A stretch of DNA of 64,000 bases from Rothia sp. (in: high G+C Gram-positive bacteria). Its GTDB lineage: Bacteria > Actinomycetota > Actinomycetes > Actinomycetales > Micrococcaceae. Both the position numbers and the translations under genes were made by a program. Below the pieces are notes generated by a model. That model was not told where the DNA came from, made no database searches, and worked only from the letters and a program-made list of their open reading frames with translations. Below, one piece after another: positions 16,752 through 25,734 of the stretch. Every line of letters starts with the position of its first letter. Within the stretch, counting starts at the first letter, position 1. The stretch lies in contig NZ_JAUNVZ010000001.1 of NCBI RefSeq assembly GCF_030540545.1, positions 124,001-188,000 on the forward strand. Direction: 5' to 3'.

Positions 16752-17063
16752 ATGTTATTCGCATTTTCTGTAGCCCCCACCACCGCTAGCGACGATAGCG
16801 GCTCTGTACATGACGCCGTAGCCGAAGCGGTCGCCATTGTGCGTGCTTCCGGCCTGCCGAACCAGACCGGCCCCATGTTCACCACCATTGAAGGCGAGTG
16901 GGATGAATGCATGGCGGTCATTAAAGCCGCCACCGAAGCCGTGGGTAAGTACGGTCCGCGTGTGCAGCTGGTTATTAAAGCCGATATTCGCCCCGGTCAC
17001 GACCACGGGGAAATCGAAGGCAAAGTACAGCGCCTCAACGACGCCATTGAGCGCATGAAGTAG
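16752..17063 (+). CDS. MTH1187/YkoF-type thiamine-binding-like protein
   Basis: 103 residues, a single ferredoxin-like MTH1187 (DUF77) domain: MLFAFSVAPTT at the start, SDDSGSVHDAVAEAV, then GPMFTTIEGEWDECMAVI and RVQLVIKADIRPGHDHGEIEGKV in the standard order. Such proteins bind thiamine or related small ligands as tetramers. TAGGAT at 16739-16744 ends 7 bases before the ATG at 16752, which suggests a leaderless start; an ATG at 16743 is an alternative. It stands directly before the spermidine-synthase-like gene. Confidence 0.85.
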   Translation: MLFAFSVAPTTASDDSGSVHDAVAEAVAIVRASGLPNQTGPMFTTIEGEWDECMAVIKAATEAVGKYGPRVQLVIKADIRPGHDHGEIEGKVQRLNDAIERMK

Positions 17064-17108
17064 GTAGCTCTCGCTCCTGAGAGAGCCGCGAACCTGTACC
17101 CTTAGTAC

Positions 17109-17969
17109 ATGGCGAAAAAGAGCAAAAAGCAATCATCCTCCCGAGCAAGCGAGCAGGAAAAGCCCGTAGCGGGAGCCGCTGCCGGAGTCTACGAGATTTC
17201 CACGGGAACCGCTGAGCTGGTGCCCGATGGTTACCACGCCGACGGCTGGTTGCTGCTCATTAACGGTGTGCAATCCTCCCATGTGATTGTGGGTCAGCCG
17301 CAAGAACTGGACTTTGAGTATATGCGCTGGATTGCTGCCCTGGTGCGCTCGCATGTGGGTGAGCATCTGAACCCGCAGGCGCTGCGTATTACCCACCTGG
17401 GTGGCGGTGCCTGCTCCATGGCGCGCTATTTTGCCGATGTGTACCCGGCGTCCCGTAATACCGTGGTGGAGCTGGATGCGCGCCTTGCCGAGCTGGTGCG
17501 CGGCTGGTTCGATATCCCCAAGTCCCCGCGGGTGAAGATTCGTGTGGGTGAGGCCGGTGCTGTTGCCGCCACTTTTGTGGAGTCCTCGCGCGATATTGTG
17601 ATTCGAGATGTGTTCGCCGGGGATGTTACTCCCGTCTCTCTAACTACCAGCGATTTTGTGGGCACCATTGATTCTTCTCTGGCTCCCGGCGGTCTCTATG
17701 TCATCAATTGCGGGGATGACCGTACCCTGGCTAATGCCAAAGCGGATGCTGCTGCTCTGCTGGATCATTTTGAGTACGCCTGCGTTATTGCTGACTCGGC
17801 AATGCTTAAGGGTCGTCGCCGAGGCAATGTGATTCTTGCCGGTTCCCACTCACCCCTGCCCGAGGCTGGTAGTGTGCAAGCTGCTGCTATTGCTCGTGAG
17901 CTGATGAGCGGGGGAGTGCCCGCCCAGTATTGGGATAGTGCTAAAGTGCGGGCTTTTGCCGGTCGTTAG
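17109..17969 (+). CDS. Spermidine synthase-like methyltransferase-fold protein
   Basis: 286 residues with a lysine-rich N-terminal tail (1-20). The core is a Rossmann-like spermidine synthase fold: QELDFEYMRW, the glycine motif LGGGACSMARYF (about 97-108) and NTVVELDARLAELVRGWF where the acidic residue would bind the cosubstrate. Actinobacterial proteins of this type are annotated as spermidine synthase but often lack the full catalytic set; the enzyme activity is therefore uncertain. TACCCT at 17097-17102, 6 bases before the ATG, suggests a leaderless mRNA. Confidence 0.8.
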   Translation: MAKKSKKQSSSRASEQEKPVAGAAAGVYEISTGTAELVPDGYHADGWLLLINGVQSSHVIVGQPQELDFEYMRWIAALVRSHVGEHLNPQALRITHLGGGACSMARYFADVYPASRNTVVELDARLAELVRGWFDIPKSPRVKIRVGEAGAVAATFVESSRDIVIRDVFAGDVTPVSLTTSDFVGTIDSSLAPGGLYVINCGDDRTLANAKADAAALLDHFEYACVIADSAMLKGRRRGNVILAGSHSPLPEAGSVQAAAIARELMSGGVPAQYWDSAKVRAFAGR

Positions 17970-17988
17970 CTGCCCGTATAAACAATAC

Positions 17989-18032
17989 ATATCGCTCTAT
18001 AGATAATTAGTTATATATCTATAGGGCGATAT
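17989..18032 (+). terminator. Terminator of spermidine synthase-like gene
   Basis: 17-base arms starting ATATCGCTCTATAGATA, one wobble pair, followed by TTTT. Confidence 0.85.
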
Positions 18033-18123
18033 TTTGATAGATGCGGCCCGAACTCTGAAATAAAAGGCTCTATACAGGCATATACCCCCGAGTCGCCCTC
18101 GCAGAGTATCTACAATAGTGACT

Positions 18124-19071
18124 ATGCGATACACCTACCTGGGACCTGCCGGAACCTTTACCGAATCGGCCCTGCTGAGCGTACCCGGCGCAGACAGTGC
18201 CGAACGAATCCCCGCCACCAGCGTGCCCAATGCCCTGGAACGCCTGGCGCTGGGAGAAGTAGATGCCGCCATGGTGCCCATCGAAAACTCCGTAGAAGGC
18301 GGCGTGAGCGCCACCCTGGATGCCATTTCCGCCTCCGAAGGCGTGCGCATTATCCGCGAGGTGCTCGTACCCATTCGCTTTGTGCTGGTCGCCAAGCCCG
18401 GTACCCGCATGGAAGATATTCGCACCATCTCAACCCACACCCACGCCTGGGCACAGGTGCGCGGCTGGGCTGAAGAAACCCTGCCGCAGGTAGACTACCT
18501 GCCCGGTTCCTCCACCGCCGGTGCCGCCGTGGGGCTGCTCGACAATGAACGCCCCGGCTATGAAGCTGCCATCTGCTCCCCGGCACTGCTGGAATACCAC
18601 CCCGAACTGCAGGTGCTGGCAGACAATATCGGCGACAATAAAAACGCCGTGACCCGCTTCGTGCTGCTCTCACGCACCGCCGATATTCCCGAACCCACCG
18701 GTGCCGATAAGACCACTCTGACCGTACCCCTGCCCGCAGATCACGCCGGTGCACTCACCGCCCTGCTGGAGCAGTTCTCGGTGCGCGGAGTGAACCTCTC
18801 CCGCATTGAATCCCGCCCCACCGGCGAAAAGATGGGCTCCTACGCCTTTAGCATTGACGCGGACGCCCACATTTACGAGGCGCGTATGCGCGATGCCCTG
18901 CGCGGCCTGCACCGCGTGGCACCCGAGATTAAATTCCTGGGCTCGTACCCGCGCGCTGACCATCAGAGTACCGCACCGAGCGCAATCCATAGCGATGAGG
19001 CCTTCGCGGCGGCTCACGCCTGGGTTGAGTCTCTCTTCCCGAACGGTCGCCCAGCTGCTCTGCGTCGCTAA
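18124..19071 (+). CDS. pheA: Prephenate dehydratase
   Basis: 315 residues. Two parts: a periplasmic-binding-like dehydratase domain (1-185; YLGPAGTFTESAL, VPIENSVEGGVSATLDAI, and the catalytic TRF motif in NAVTRFVLL) and a C-terminal ACT domain (about 200-280; PGALTALLEQF variant, then NLSRIESRPTGEKMGSYAF) that senses phenylalanine. It turns prephenate into phenylpyruvate. TACAAT at 18111-18116 lies 7 bases before this ATG, so the transcript is probably leaderless; a GTG at 18118 is the alternative. serS and a lipid kinase follow in the same direction, as in other actinobacteria. Confidence 0.94.
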   Translation: MRYTYLGPAGTFTESALLSVPGADSAERIPATSVPNALERLALGEVDAAMVPIENSVEGGVSATLDAISASEGVRIIREVLVPIRFVLVAKPGTRMEDIRTISTHTHAWAQVRGWAEETLPQVDYLPGSSTAGAAVGLLDNERPGYEAAICSPALLEYHPELQVLADNIGDNKNAVTRFVLLSRTADIPEPTGADKTTLTVPLPADHAGALTALLEQFSVRGVNLSRIESRPTGEKMGSYAFSIDADAHIYEARMRDALRGLHRVAPEIKFLGSYPRADHQSTAPSAIHSDEAFAAAHAWVESLFPNGRPAALRR

Positions 19072-19120
19072 TCTACTGACCCCCGCCCGTTATATAACCC
19101 CTTAAGGTACATTAGTAATC

Positions 19121-20425
19121 GTGATTGATATTAACCTCCTCCGTGAAAACCCCGAGATCTTCCGCGCCAGCCAGCGCGCACGCGGCAAGGACGAAAGCCA
19201 CGTCGACCGTATCCTGGCAGCTGACGAGGCGCGCCGCCGCCTGATCGGCGAATACGAAACCCTGCGCGCCGAGCAGAACGCCTTCGGCAAGCAGGTTGCT
19301 AAGGCCCCCAAGGAAGAAAAGCCCGCCCTGGTTGCCCAGGCTAAGGAACTGGCAACCAAGGTCAAGGAAGCCGAAGCAGCCTCCGAAGCAGCAGCCGCAG
19401 AGTTTACCGAACTGCTCTCCTCCATTGAGAACCTCATCGTTGACGGCGTGCCCGTAGGCGGCGAAGACGACTACGTGGTTCTCAAGACCGTGGGCACCCC
19501 GCGCGACTTTGAAGCAGAGGGCTTCGAGCCCCGCGACCACCTGGAAATTGGCGAACTGGTAGACGGTATCGACATGGTGCGCGGCGCCAAGGTCTCCGGC
19601 TCCCGCTTCTACTTCCTCAAGGGTCAGGTTGCACGCCTGGAGCAGGCACTGATGTGGCTGGCACTGGACACCGCAACCGCTAATGGCTTCACCATGATGA
19701 CCACCCCCACCCTGGTACGCCCCGAAATCATGAACGGCACCGGTTTTAACGTCAAGCACGACGATGAAATCTACCGTCTGGAGCGCGACGACCTGTACCT
19801 GGTCGGCACCTCCGAGGTGGCTCTGGCGGGCTACCACGCCGATGAAATCATTGACCTGAGCAACGGCCCCAAGAAGTACCTGGGTTGGTCCTCCTGCTAC
19901 CGCCGCGAGGCAGGCTCCGCCGGTAAGGACACCCGCGGTATTATTCGCGTGCACCAGTTCAACAAGGCTGAAATGTTCGTCTACTGCCCGGTTGAAGAGG
20001 CTGAGGCGATGCACGAGCAGCTGCTGGTTCTGGAAGAAGAAATGCTCGCCAAGTGCGAGCTCGCCTACCGCGTGATCGACACCGCTGCGGGCGATCTGGG
20101 TACCAGCGCGGCACGCAAGTTCGACTGTGAGGCATGGGTTCCCACCCAGGGTACCTTCCGCGAGCTGACCTCCACCTCGAACTGCACCACCTACCAGGCA
20201 CGCCGCCTGAACACCCGTGAGCGTACCGCCGATACCGTGGATGAGCAGGGCAATGTGAAGAAGGGCCGCACCCGCTCGGTGGCAACCCTCAATGGCACCC
20301 TGGCAACCACCCGCTGGATTGTGGCGATTCTGGAAACCCACCAGCAGGCTGACGGCTCGGTACGAATTCCCGAAGCGCTGCGCCCCTATATGGGTGGCGC
20401 TGAGGTGATCCCGGCCATTGCCTAA
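19121..20425 (+). CDS. serS: Seryl-tRNA synthetase
   Basis: 434 residues. N-terminal antiparallel coiled-coil arm (about 25-105, rich in Ala, Glu, Lys) that binds the long variable arm of tRNA-Ser, then the class II core: motif 2 around [24 protein letters not shown] and motif 3 [15 protein letters not shown]. The GTG at 19121 has TACATT at 19108-19113, 7 bases upstream, and no ribosome site, consistent with a leaderless mRNA separate from pheA. It charges tRNA-Ser in the cytosol. Confidence 0.97.
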   Translation: MIDINLLRENPEIFRASQRARGKDESHVDRILAADEARRRLIGEYETLRAEQNAFGKQVAKAPKEEKPALVAQAKELATKVKEAEAASEAAAAEFTELLSSIENLIVDGVPVGGEDDYVVLKTVGTPRDFEAEGFEPRDHLEIGELVDGIDMVRGAKVSGSRFYFLKGQVARLEQALMWLALDTATANGFTMMTTPTLVRPEIMNGTGFNVKHDDEIYRLERDDLYLVGTSEVALAGYHADEIIDLSNGPKKYLGWSSCYRREAGSAGKDTRGIIRVHQFNKAEMFVYCPVEEAEAMHEQLLVLEEEMLAKCELAYRVIDTAAGDLGTSAARKFDCEAWVPTQGTFRELTSTSNCTTYQARRLNTRERTADTVDEQGNVKKGRTRSVATLNGTLATTRWIVAILETHQQADGSVRIPEALRPYMGGAEVIPAIA

Positions 20426-20461
20426 ATTCTTATCTTTCTAGGGTGCGCCCCTGGAGCAGAT

Positions 20462-20495
20462 AACCGCCCGGTAGTGTGAATACTACCGGGCGGTT
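20462..20495 (+). terminator. Terminator of serS
   Basis: Perfect 14-bp arms AACCGCCCGGTAGT and complement around GTGAAT. Confidence 0.87.
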
Positions 20496-20562
20496 GTGTG
20501 TTTTGAGACCGGGTTGATGTTGGGCTGCCCCGTGTGCTGTGTGCGGGAGTATGCTTGTACCT

Positions 20563-21666
20563 ATGGCTATTAACCGTAAATTTCTGGGGTATTCGCTGGC
20601 CGGTGCTGCCCTCACTGCTGTGGGTACACGTATTACCGGTATGGTGCGTCAGCAGCGCCGTTTGATTGCGCCGTTGGTGGCGCCTTTGGGTGTGTGGGGT
20701 GCCCTGGAGCCTGCTGATAGCCGCCTGGTGGGTGTGGTGTATAACCCGTCGAAGGCGCAGGCGCGCGGCTATGTGCGTGATATTGAGCGTCGTGTGAGTG
20801 AGCTGGGTTGGCCGCGTGTGCTTACGCGTGAGACGACGGTGCTCTCGCCGGGTACACAGCAGGCGCGTGAGCTGGTGGATGCCGGTGCGCAGATTGTGGT
20901 TGCTATTGGTGGTGACGGTACGGTGGGCGCAGTGGCGCGCGGGCTGCTGGGTACCGAGGTGAGTTTGGGGATTATTCCAGCCGGTACGGGTAATCTTTTG
21001 GCCCGTAACTTGTACCTGCCGCTGGCTGATCGGGAACGCAGTATTGATATTGCGCTCAATGGTGCGGCGGTTCCGATGGACGCGATTTCTATGCGCAGTG
21101 ATTCGGTGCGCGGCTCCCAAGAGTATACGTTTTTTGTGATGAGTGGTGCCGGGCTGGATGCCCAGGTGATGCACGAAACCAGCGAGGAGCTTAAAGCGCA
21201 GCTGGGGTGGCTTGCCTATGTGCGTACGGGTGCCGGTGCCCTGATGGGTAAGAGCCCGCGGGTGCGTATTACGGTTGATGATCAGCCGCCGTTTGAGACG
21301 TGCATGAAGTCGGTGCTGATTGCTAATTGTGGTCGCCTACAGGGTGGTTTGCAATTGGCGAGCCTGGCTGATTTGAATGATGGTCAGCTTGAGGTGATTG
21401 TGACTTCCCCGCGGACTCTGGCGGGCTGGATGGTGGTGATGGGTAAGGTGATGCGCCGTACCCTGTGGGGCCATGCCCCCCTGCAGTTGCCGGTGATGCA
21501 GCATTATGTGGGTAAGCGGGTGCGTATTGAGATGCTGGAGGGTGCTCAGCCGGTGGAGGTTGATGGTGACCCTGTGGCCTCTGCACGTGCTGTGCAGGCG
21601 CAGGTGCTGCCGGAGGTTCTGCGCGTGCAGGCGCATCCGGATGTGCTCTCCTTTGTGCAGCTCTAG
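20563..21666 (+). CDS. Diacylglycerol kinase family lipid kinase
   Basis: 367 residues. After a short possibly membrane-associated N terminus, a DAGK catalytic domain runs from about 55: VVYNPSKAQA, the nucleotide motif AIGGDGTVGAVARGL (about 118-132) and IIPAGTGNLLARNLYLP. A beta-rich C-terminal domain with GGLQLASLADLNDGQLEV and a VEVDGDPV motif follows. It phosphorylates diacylglycerol or a related lipid. TATGCT at 20550-20555 ends 7 bases before the ATG, again a leaderless layout; an upstream in-frame GTG at 20539 is less likely. Confidence 0.88.
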   Translation: MAINRKFLGYSLAGAALTAVGTRITGMVRQQRRLIAPLVAPLGVWGALEPADSRLVGVVYNPSKAQARGYVRDIERRVSELGWPRVLTRETTVLSPGTQQARELVDAGAQIVVAIGGDGTVGAVARGLLGTEVSLGIIPAGTGNLLARNLYLPLADRERSIDIALNGAAVPMDAISMRSDSVRGSQEYTFFVMSGAGLDAQVMHETSEELKAQLGWLAYVRTGAGALMGKSPRVRITVDDQPPFETCMKSVLIANCGRLQGGLQLASLADLNDGQLEVIVTSPRTLAGWMVVMGKVMRRTLWGHAPLQLPVMQHYVGKRVRIEMLEGAQPVEVDGDPVASARAVQAQVLPEVLRVQAHPDVLSFVQL

Positions 21667-21867
21667 AAAGAGCCTCGAAGGTCTTAATGTGCGCCATATC
21701 GCGTGTTCGCTCATGAGAACTTTCCCCAGAGTGCACGCCAAGAGACTCAAAAAGTGAGAAAATAGAGAGAAAAGGTACGCCCAGCACCCTCACCAGGGGT
21801 CGCAATGCGCCCAATCCACACCCGAGGATCGGCGCCGGGCGCCCATACACCTAACGAAAGAGTATGT

Positions 21868-23004
21868 ATGCTGATTCTTGTTGTGAACGCAGGTTCCTCC
21901 TCCCTGAAGTACCAGGTGCGCGACACCGCCGCTCCCGAAGCTGAGCAGGTGCTTACCGTCGGCCTGATCGAGAACATCGGCACCGACATCCCCGACCACG
22001 ACGCAGCCCTGGAAATCATGGCAGCAAAGCTGGAAGAGGTACTGGACGGCCGCGAGCTGGAGGCAGTGGGTCACCGCGTTGTGCACGGCGGCGAAGAGTT
22101 CACCCAGCCCGTACTGCTCAACGATGCAGTGACCGCACACATTGAAGAGCTCTCCTCCCTGGCTCCGCTGCACAACCCCGCAAATGTCAAGGGTATCCGC
22201 GCAGCATTCCACAAGTGGCCGCACCTGCCCCAGGTTGCTGTCTTCGACACCGCGTTCCACGCAACCATGCCCGAGCACGCATGGCGTTACGCAATCCCCG
22301 AGGAACTGTACAAGCAGTACGGTATCCGCCGCTACGGCTTCCACGGCACCAGCCACGAGTACGTCACCCACGTTGGCGCAGAGCTGCTGGGTATCCCCGT
22401 GGACGAGTTCAACGCTGTGGTAGCTCACCTGGGCAACGGCGCATCCGCAACCGCTGTTAAGGGCGGCAAGTCCATCGATACTTCCATGGGCTACACCCCC
22501 CTGGCAGGTCTGATTATGGGTACCCGCTCCGGCGATATCGACCCCTCGGTTCTGACCACCATTCTGCAGCGCGATGAGAGCATCGACGCAGCACGTCTGG
22601 ACACCATCCTGAACAAGGAGTCCGGTCTGCTGGCACTGGCAGGCTCCAACGACATGCGTAAGGTTGTTGAGGCAGCACAGGCAGGCGACGAGCGTGCACA
22701 GCTGGCACTGGACATGACCGCATACCGCGTAGCATCTTACATCGGTGCCTACAATGTTGCAGTCGGCGGCGCACAGGCAATCATCTTCACCGCAGGTATT
22801 GGCGAGAACTCGGGCGACTTCCGCAAGCTGGTTCTGGACCGCCTGGGCGCACTGGGTGTTAAGTACAACGCTGAAGAGAATATGGTTCGCTCTCCCGAGC
22901 CTCGCGTGATCTCCACCGAGGACTCCGCTGTCAAGGTACTGGTCATCCCCACCAACGAGGAGAAGGCTATCGCCGAGGCAACCGAGGCACTGGCAACCAA
23001 GTAA
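21868..23004 (+). CDS. ackA: Acetate kinase
   Basis: 378 residues with the two ASKHA-fold signatures: VVNAGSSSLKYQ (residues 6-17) and DTAFHATMP (about 134-142), the ribose-phosphate motif HLGNGASATAV, and GIGENSG near the C terminus. It makes acetate and ATP from acetyl phosphate supplied by Pta. The GAAAGAG before ATG 21868 and the conserved start MLILVVNAG fix the start; a longer in-frame ATG at 21805 is not supported. The 200-base upstream region contains a GGCGC/GCGCC hairpin at about 21831-21843 of unknown role. Confidence 0.96.
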   Translation: MLILVVNAGSSSLKYQVRDTAAPEAEQVLTVGLIENIGTDIPDHDAALEIMAAKLEEVLDGRELEAVGHRVVHGGEEFTQPVLLNDAVTAHIEELSSLAPLHNPANVKGIRAAFHKWPHLPQVAVFDTAFHATMPEHAWRYAIPEELYKQYGIRRYGFHGTSHEYVTHVGAELLGIPVDEFNAVVAHLGNGASATAVKGGKSIDTSMGYTPLAGLIMGTRSGDIDPSVLTTILQRDESIDAARLDTILNKESGLLALAGSNDMRKVVEAAQAGDERAQLALDMTAYRVASYIGAYNVAVGGAQAIIFTAGIGENSGDFRKLVLDRLGALGVKYNAEENMVRSPEPRVISTEDSAVKVLVIPTNEEKAIAEATEALATK

Positions 23005-23035
23005 CGCCGGTTCACTTCTAAGGTTCTAAACCGTC

Positions 23036-23083
23036 GATAAACCGCCCGTTTCCTGAAAACATGCAGGAGATGGGCGGTTTTTC
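23036..23083 (+). terminator. Terminator of ackA
   Basis: AAACCGCCC pairs with GGGCGGTTT, with inner TCCTG/CAGGA, followed by TTTTT. Confidence 0.87.
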
Positions 23084-23132
23084 GCGCCCGCGTGCGGTAG
23101 AGTGGAAAGAAAAGCACGAGCGAAGAGAGACT

Positions 23133-24491
23133 ATGAGCGAGCACCATTTCCCGCCCGGCGGGAACCTACCCGATGACCTCTCCCAGGGCTGGCTTCCGGA
23201 AGATACCCGTCAGAAGCCTCGTAGCCCCTTGCCTGAACCGACCGGTGGCGAGTTCCAGAGCCTGCTGCCTCGCCGACTGGTTGCTGCTCTACGCCACCCG
23301 GGCGAGATGCCCTGGCTTATTGTTGCCTATGCGACCACCATCATCTCCTATATTGCGCTGACGGTACTGGTGGTTGAGTTCCTCGCTCACCTGGTGCGCG
23401 GTACTTTCGATCGCTCCGGTGCCCTGGATTCGGGTGTAAGTAGCGGCTCGAGTACCGTATCCCAGTTCGTGATGGGTCTGCTGTTGGCACCCCTGATTAT
23501 TTATGTGGCTCGTGCTTTCTTCTACGCTCAGCAGCGTGCGCGCGGTATTCGTATTACGCCCACGCAGTTCCCTCAGGCTTACTATATGATTGCTGAGGCT
23601 GCGCGTGCTGCCGGTCTGCGCCGTATGCCCGATGCCTATGTCATTTCCGGTAATGGCGCTATTAATGCCTTTGCCTCCGGTCACGGCCACCGTCGTTATA
23701 TTGCCCTGTACTCGGACCTTTTTGAGGTCGGTGGCGCCAGCCGTGACCCGGATGCCCTGCGTTTTGTGATTGGTCACGAGATCGGTCATATTGCTGCCGG
23801 TCATGTCAGCTACTTCCGTCTGTTGCTGAGCAATACTTTCTTGAATATCCCGATTCTGGGTGCTGCTCTGTGCCGTGCTCAGGAGTACACCGCCGATAAT
23901 TTCGGGTACCGTTTCTGCCCCGAGGGTGCTAAGGGCGGTATGAAGCTGCTGGCTGGCGGTAAGTACCTGAATGCTCAGGTGAACTTTGATGAGTTCGCCA
24001 ATCGTGCTGTTAATGACGGCGGTTTCTGGATGTGGCTGGTTAATGCTTCTGCCACTCACCCGATTCTGCCCCTGCGTTTCCACGCGATTCGCAATCGTGA
24101 TGAGCCGGGTCGTCTGTTCTGGCGCCCGACTGTGAACCCGCCCGGTCCTGCGCCCTCGTTGGTTCCGCCCTCTGAGCGTACTGCGCTTATGCCCGACCCG
24201 CAGCAGGCTATTGCCTTTATGGACGAGAACCGTGCGGCGTGGGAGTCCTATAGTTTGGATACGGTGCAGGTTTTTGAGAAGCCCGCTCAGCCTCCGGCTA
24301 TTGAGGGTACTCTGTACGCCGGTTGGATGGATCGTGCTTCTGCTGCTGAACATGAGGCGTTTATGCGCGCCTATTCTGCGGTTCCGGCTCCCGGCCAGAT
24401 GCCTGCCCCGGGACAGTCTGTGGCTCCGGTATTCCCGCCGAATCAGCAGCCTCCCGCAGGCTACGGCGACCCCATCCCTCCCCAGGCTTAG
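23133..24491 (+). CDS. M48 family zinc metallopeptidase, membrane-bound
   Basis: 452 residues. Two membrane segments (about 52-85 and 106-128) precede an M48 peptidase domain with zinc motif HEIGHIAAGH (about 210-219) and the third ligand glutamate in QEYTAD (about 246). The last 60 residues are Pro-rich and probably cytosolic. HtpX/Ste24-type enzymes cleave damaged membrane proteins. The ATG at 23133 follows an AGAGAG stretch; in-frame starts further up lie within the ackA terminator. Confidence 0.88.
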   Translation: MSEHHFPPGGNLPDDLSQGWLPEDTRQKPRSPLPEPTGGEFQSLLPRRLVAALRHPGEMPWLIVAYATTIISYIALTVLVVEFLAHLVRGTFDRSGALDSGVSSGSSTVSQFVMGLLLAPLIIYVARAFFYAQQRARGIRITPTQFPQAYYMIAEAARAAGLRRMPDAYVISGNGAINAFASGHGHRRYIALYSDLFEVGGASRDPDALRFVIGHEIGHIAAGHVSYFRLLLSNTFLNIPILGAALCRAQEYTADNFGYRFCPEGAKGGMKLLAGGKYLNAQVNFDEFANRAVNDGGFWMWLVNASATHPILPLRFHAIRNRDEPGRLFWRPTVNPPGPAPSLVPPSERTALMPDPQQAIAFMDENRAAWESYSLDTVQVFEKPAQPPAIEGTLYAGWMDRASAAEHEAFMRAYSAVPAPGQMPAPGQSVAPVFPPNQQPPAGYGDPIPPQA

Positions 24492-24510
24492 GCTATAGAT
24501 ATCAATAGTG

Positions 24511-24548
24511 AAGTACCCCGGCGTGCGGTAGTGCGCCGGGGTACTTTT
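24511..24548 (+). terminator. Terminator of M48 peptidase gene
   Basis: Arms AAGTACCCCGGCG and CGCCGGGGTACTT with TTTT. Confidence 0.87.
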
Positions 24549-24579
24549 ATGCCCGAGGCGTCAGTGAGATAATAGAACT

Positions 24580-25566
24580 ATGCTCGCAAAAATTTTCAAA
24601 AGCATCGACCTGATGCTCTGGCTGGTTATTATCTCCCTCCTAACGGCGATCCTTTTGCCCGCACGGGGCGACTTCGCCACGATCTTTGCGACAGCAACCT
24701 CCTGGATTATCGCATTCCTCTTCTTCCTCTACGGCGCGCGCCTATCCACTCGCCAGGCGCTCGCGGGTCTAACCCATTGGCGACTGCACCTGACGATCCT
24801 CAGCTTCACTTTTATTCTCTTCCCCGTGATCGGTGTACTGCTGGCACCCCTGAAATATGTGGTGGGTGACGGGCTCTATGCGGGTATTCTTTACCTGACC
24901 TTGGTGCCCTCCACCATTCAGGCATCCGTTGCTTTTACCTCCATTGCGCGCGGTAATGTTGCCGGCGCTATTGTCAGCGCCTCCCTCTCCAGTCTGATGG
25001 GTGTGGTGGCAACCCCGCTGCTGGCAATGCTGCTCATGAACGGTGGGCACGTACAGATTTCCGGCAAGGTATTTGTGGATATTGCCGTGCAGATTTTCCT
25101 GCCCTTTGTGCTCGGTCAGCTGGTGCAGAAATGGGTGGGGCCCTTTGCGCGCACCAAGGTTGCTAAGTGGACCGATAAGCTGACCGTGATGATGGTGGTG
25201 TATTCGGCGTTCTCGGCAAGTATGGTCGCCGGTATTTGGACCTCGATCGCGTGGTGGCAGGTGGTTCTGCTGATTGTGATTGCTTTCGTCCTGGTGGCTC
25301 TTATGCTCTGGTTGACGTCCTTGATTGCCACCCGCCTGGGCTTTAACCGCGCCGATCGTGTGGCGATTATGTTCTGCGGCTCGAAGAAGTCCCTGGCGGC
25401 TGGTCTGCCCATGGCGACCATTATTTTCGGTGCGGGAACTATTGGTCTGCTGATTCTGCCGTTGATGATTTTCCATCAGATTCAGCTGATGATGTGCGCT
25501 TGGCTTGCAGGGCGTCTCTCGCACGACCCGCTTACTCCCGAGGAGCTTGAGGCTCAGGCAGCGTAG
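24580..25566 (+). CDS. Bile acid:sodium symporter (SBF/YfeH-like) family transporter
   Basis: 328 residues with about ten hydrophobic segments. The order of motifs, FFLYGARLSTRQALAGL after the second helix, VPSTIQASVAFTSIARGN in the middle and CGSKKSLAAGLPMA near residue 268, is that of the SBF-like (DUF4137/YfeH) group related to sodium/bile acid symporters. Substrate in this organism is unknown. A GATAAT -10 lies 6 bases before the ATG, so the mRNA is probably leaderless. It converges on xth across a perfect palindrome. Confidence 0.85.
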   Translation: MLAKIFKSIDLMLWLVIISLLTAILLPARGDFATIFATATSWIIAFLFFLYGARLSTRQALAGLTHWRLHLTILSFTFILFPVIGVLLAPLKYVVGDGLYAGILYLTLVPSTIQASVAFTSIARGNVAGAIVSASLSSLMGVVATPLLAMLLMNGGHVQISGKVFVDIAVQIFLPFVLGQLVQKWVGPFARTKVAKWTDKLTVMMVVYSAFSASMVAGIWTSIAWWQVVLLIVIAFVLVALMLWLTSLIATRLGFNRADRVAIMFCGSKKSLAAGLPMATIIFGAGTIGLLILPLMIFHQIQLMMCAWLAGRLSHDPLTPEELEAQAA

Positions 25567-25590
25567 ATTCTGACTCCACGATAAGTCGTA

Positions 25591-25640
25591 CAGGGGTGGA
25601 TAGTGTAAAAAATCGCGATTTTTTACACTATCCACCCCTG
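25591..25640. terminator. Perfect 50-bp palindrome, bidirectional terminator
   Basis: Bases 25591-25615 are the exact complement of 25640-25616. It lies between convergent genes. Its inner part GTAAAAA...TTTTTTAC recurs at once at 25656-25676. Confidence 0.85.
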
Positions 25641-25650
25641 TCTCTATGCC

Positions 25651-25681
25651 ATACTGTAAAAACAGCCATTTTTTACGCTAT
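25651..25681. repeat. Second, degenerate copy of the palindrome core
   Basis: TACTGTAAAAA and TTTTTTACGCTA around CAGCCA repeat the core of the preceding palindrome. It can form a terminator for xth. Confidence 0.5.
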
Positions 25682-25734
25682 GACTGAGCGATTTTCTCAC
25701 CAATCAATTTTATCTATATAGCCAAGTAGTTATA

